This document shows positions 5,690-5,772 of a stretch of 5,772 bases of DNA, in pieces. The stretch is from assembly GCA_003243455.1 (NCBI GenBank), contig QFQS01000024.1:1-5772 (forward strand), written 5' to 3'. The notes beneath the pieces are model-generated. The model ran no database searches, was not told where the DNA came from, and saw only the letters and a program-made list of their open reading frames with translations. The position numbers were made by a program, and so were the translations under genes. Within the stretch, counting starts at the first letter, position 1. Each line of letters begins with the position of its first letter. The DNA comes from Cereibacter sphaeroides. Lineage in GTDB: Bacteria; Pseudomonadota; Alphaproteobacteria; Rhodobacterales; Rhodobacteraceae.

Positions 5690-5772
5690 GTTGGGGGACT
5701 CATTTGGTCCACTCTGTGACGACGGCGACGAGAGCGATGGCTGCCAGGTAGTTGTCGGCATGGCGATCGTAT
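5690..5772 (-). mobile_element. End of an IS5-family insertion sequence (partial)
   Basis: The transposase tail below lies at the right edge, and only about 10 bases separate its stop from the permease stop, so the element's terminal repeat must lie around 5690-5710 (a run GTTGGGGGACTC is the likely tip). The last bases of the permease gene read CTAG (5686-5689), which fits the YTAR or TA-centred target preference known for IS5-family members. The other end is outside the window, so the boundary and target duplication are not proved. Confidence 0.55.
5700..5772 (-). CDS. IS5-family transposase, C-terminal end (partial)
   Basis: The minus strand from the window edge reads 23 codons ending in TGA at 5700-5702. 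The peptide includes YDRHADNYLAAIALVAVV and ends EWTK. The pattern RYD+xAxNYLAAIxL is the usual C-terminus of IS5-family (IS427/IS1031-like) DDE transposases, located just after the catalytic Glu helix. Only the tail is visible, so the catalytic residues, integrity and exact group cannot be assessed. It is convergent with the permease gene. Confidence 0.65.
   Translation of the reverse strand, partial: YDRHADNYLAAIALVAVVTEWTK

Noticed and set aside
1..5772. CRISPR array, tRNA, rRNA, phage or defence system
   Set aside because: No regularly spaced repeats, no cloverleaf or rRNA-like sequence and no phage or defence gene motifs were seen on either strand.

Overview
The window looks like a chromosomal or accessory segment from an alphaproteobacterium, most likely a sphingomonad (Sphingobium/Sphingomonas type). 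The reasons are its fairly high G+C, its codon use, a TonB-dependent receptor N-terminus with the AIVVTAQKRSE signature common in that group, and insertion-sequence material at one edge. The assignment is inferred from style, not from any search.

Layout: (1) 1-82 is sequence I cannot identify. It abuts and truncates a leftward TonB-dependent receptor gene, of which only the signal peptide, linker and TonB box survive (83-283). (2) 284-860 has no recognised gene. It holds the receptor's ribosome binding site and a 122-codon minus-strand open frame of unknown status. (3) 861-1862 (minus) encodes a small-molecule kinase of the APH/choline kinase/homoserine kinase II fold. (4) 1898-3160 (minus) encodes a class III PLP-dependent aminotransferase-fold enzyme. 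It lies upstream of the kinase with a 35-bp gap, so the two probably form an operon. (5) 3161-3537 is an AT-rich divergent control region with candidate back-to-back -10 boxes and a perfect 13-bp inverted repeat. (6) 3538-4239 (plus) encodes a TetR-type repressor, followed after 7 bp by (7) a 12-TM APC-superfamily amino acid/amine permease, 4247-5689. (8) 5690-5772 is the start of an IS5-type insertion sequence whose transposase reads back toward the permease.

Taken together, 861-5689 reads as a self-contained uptake-and-catabolism locus: permease (import), kinase (phosphorylation of a hydroxyl), PLP enzyme (transamination or phospho-lyase chemistry) and a local TetR regulator on the divergent arm. 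Kinase plus class III PLP enzyme recalls the known ethanolamine-phosphate and 5-phosphohydroxylysine phospho-lyase pathways and the aminopropanol kinase/phospho-lyase route. The most interesting hypothesis here is that this is an amino-alcohol (or hydroxy-amino-acid) O-phosphorylation/phospho-lyase module. The PLP enzyme also carries Gln where many class III aminotransferases have the carboxylate-binding Arg, which fits that idea but does not prove it. The locus is bounded by a broken receptor gene on the left and an IS on the right, so it may have been moved or trimmed by mobile elements.
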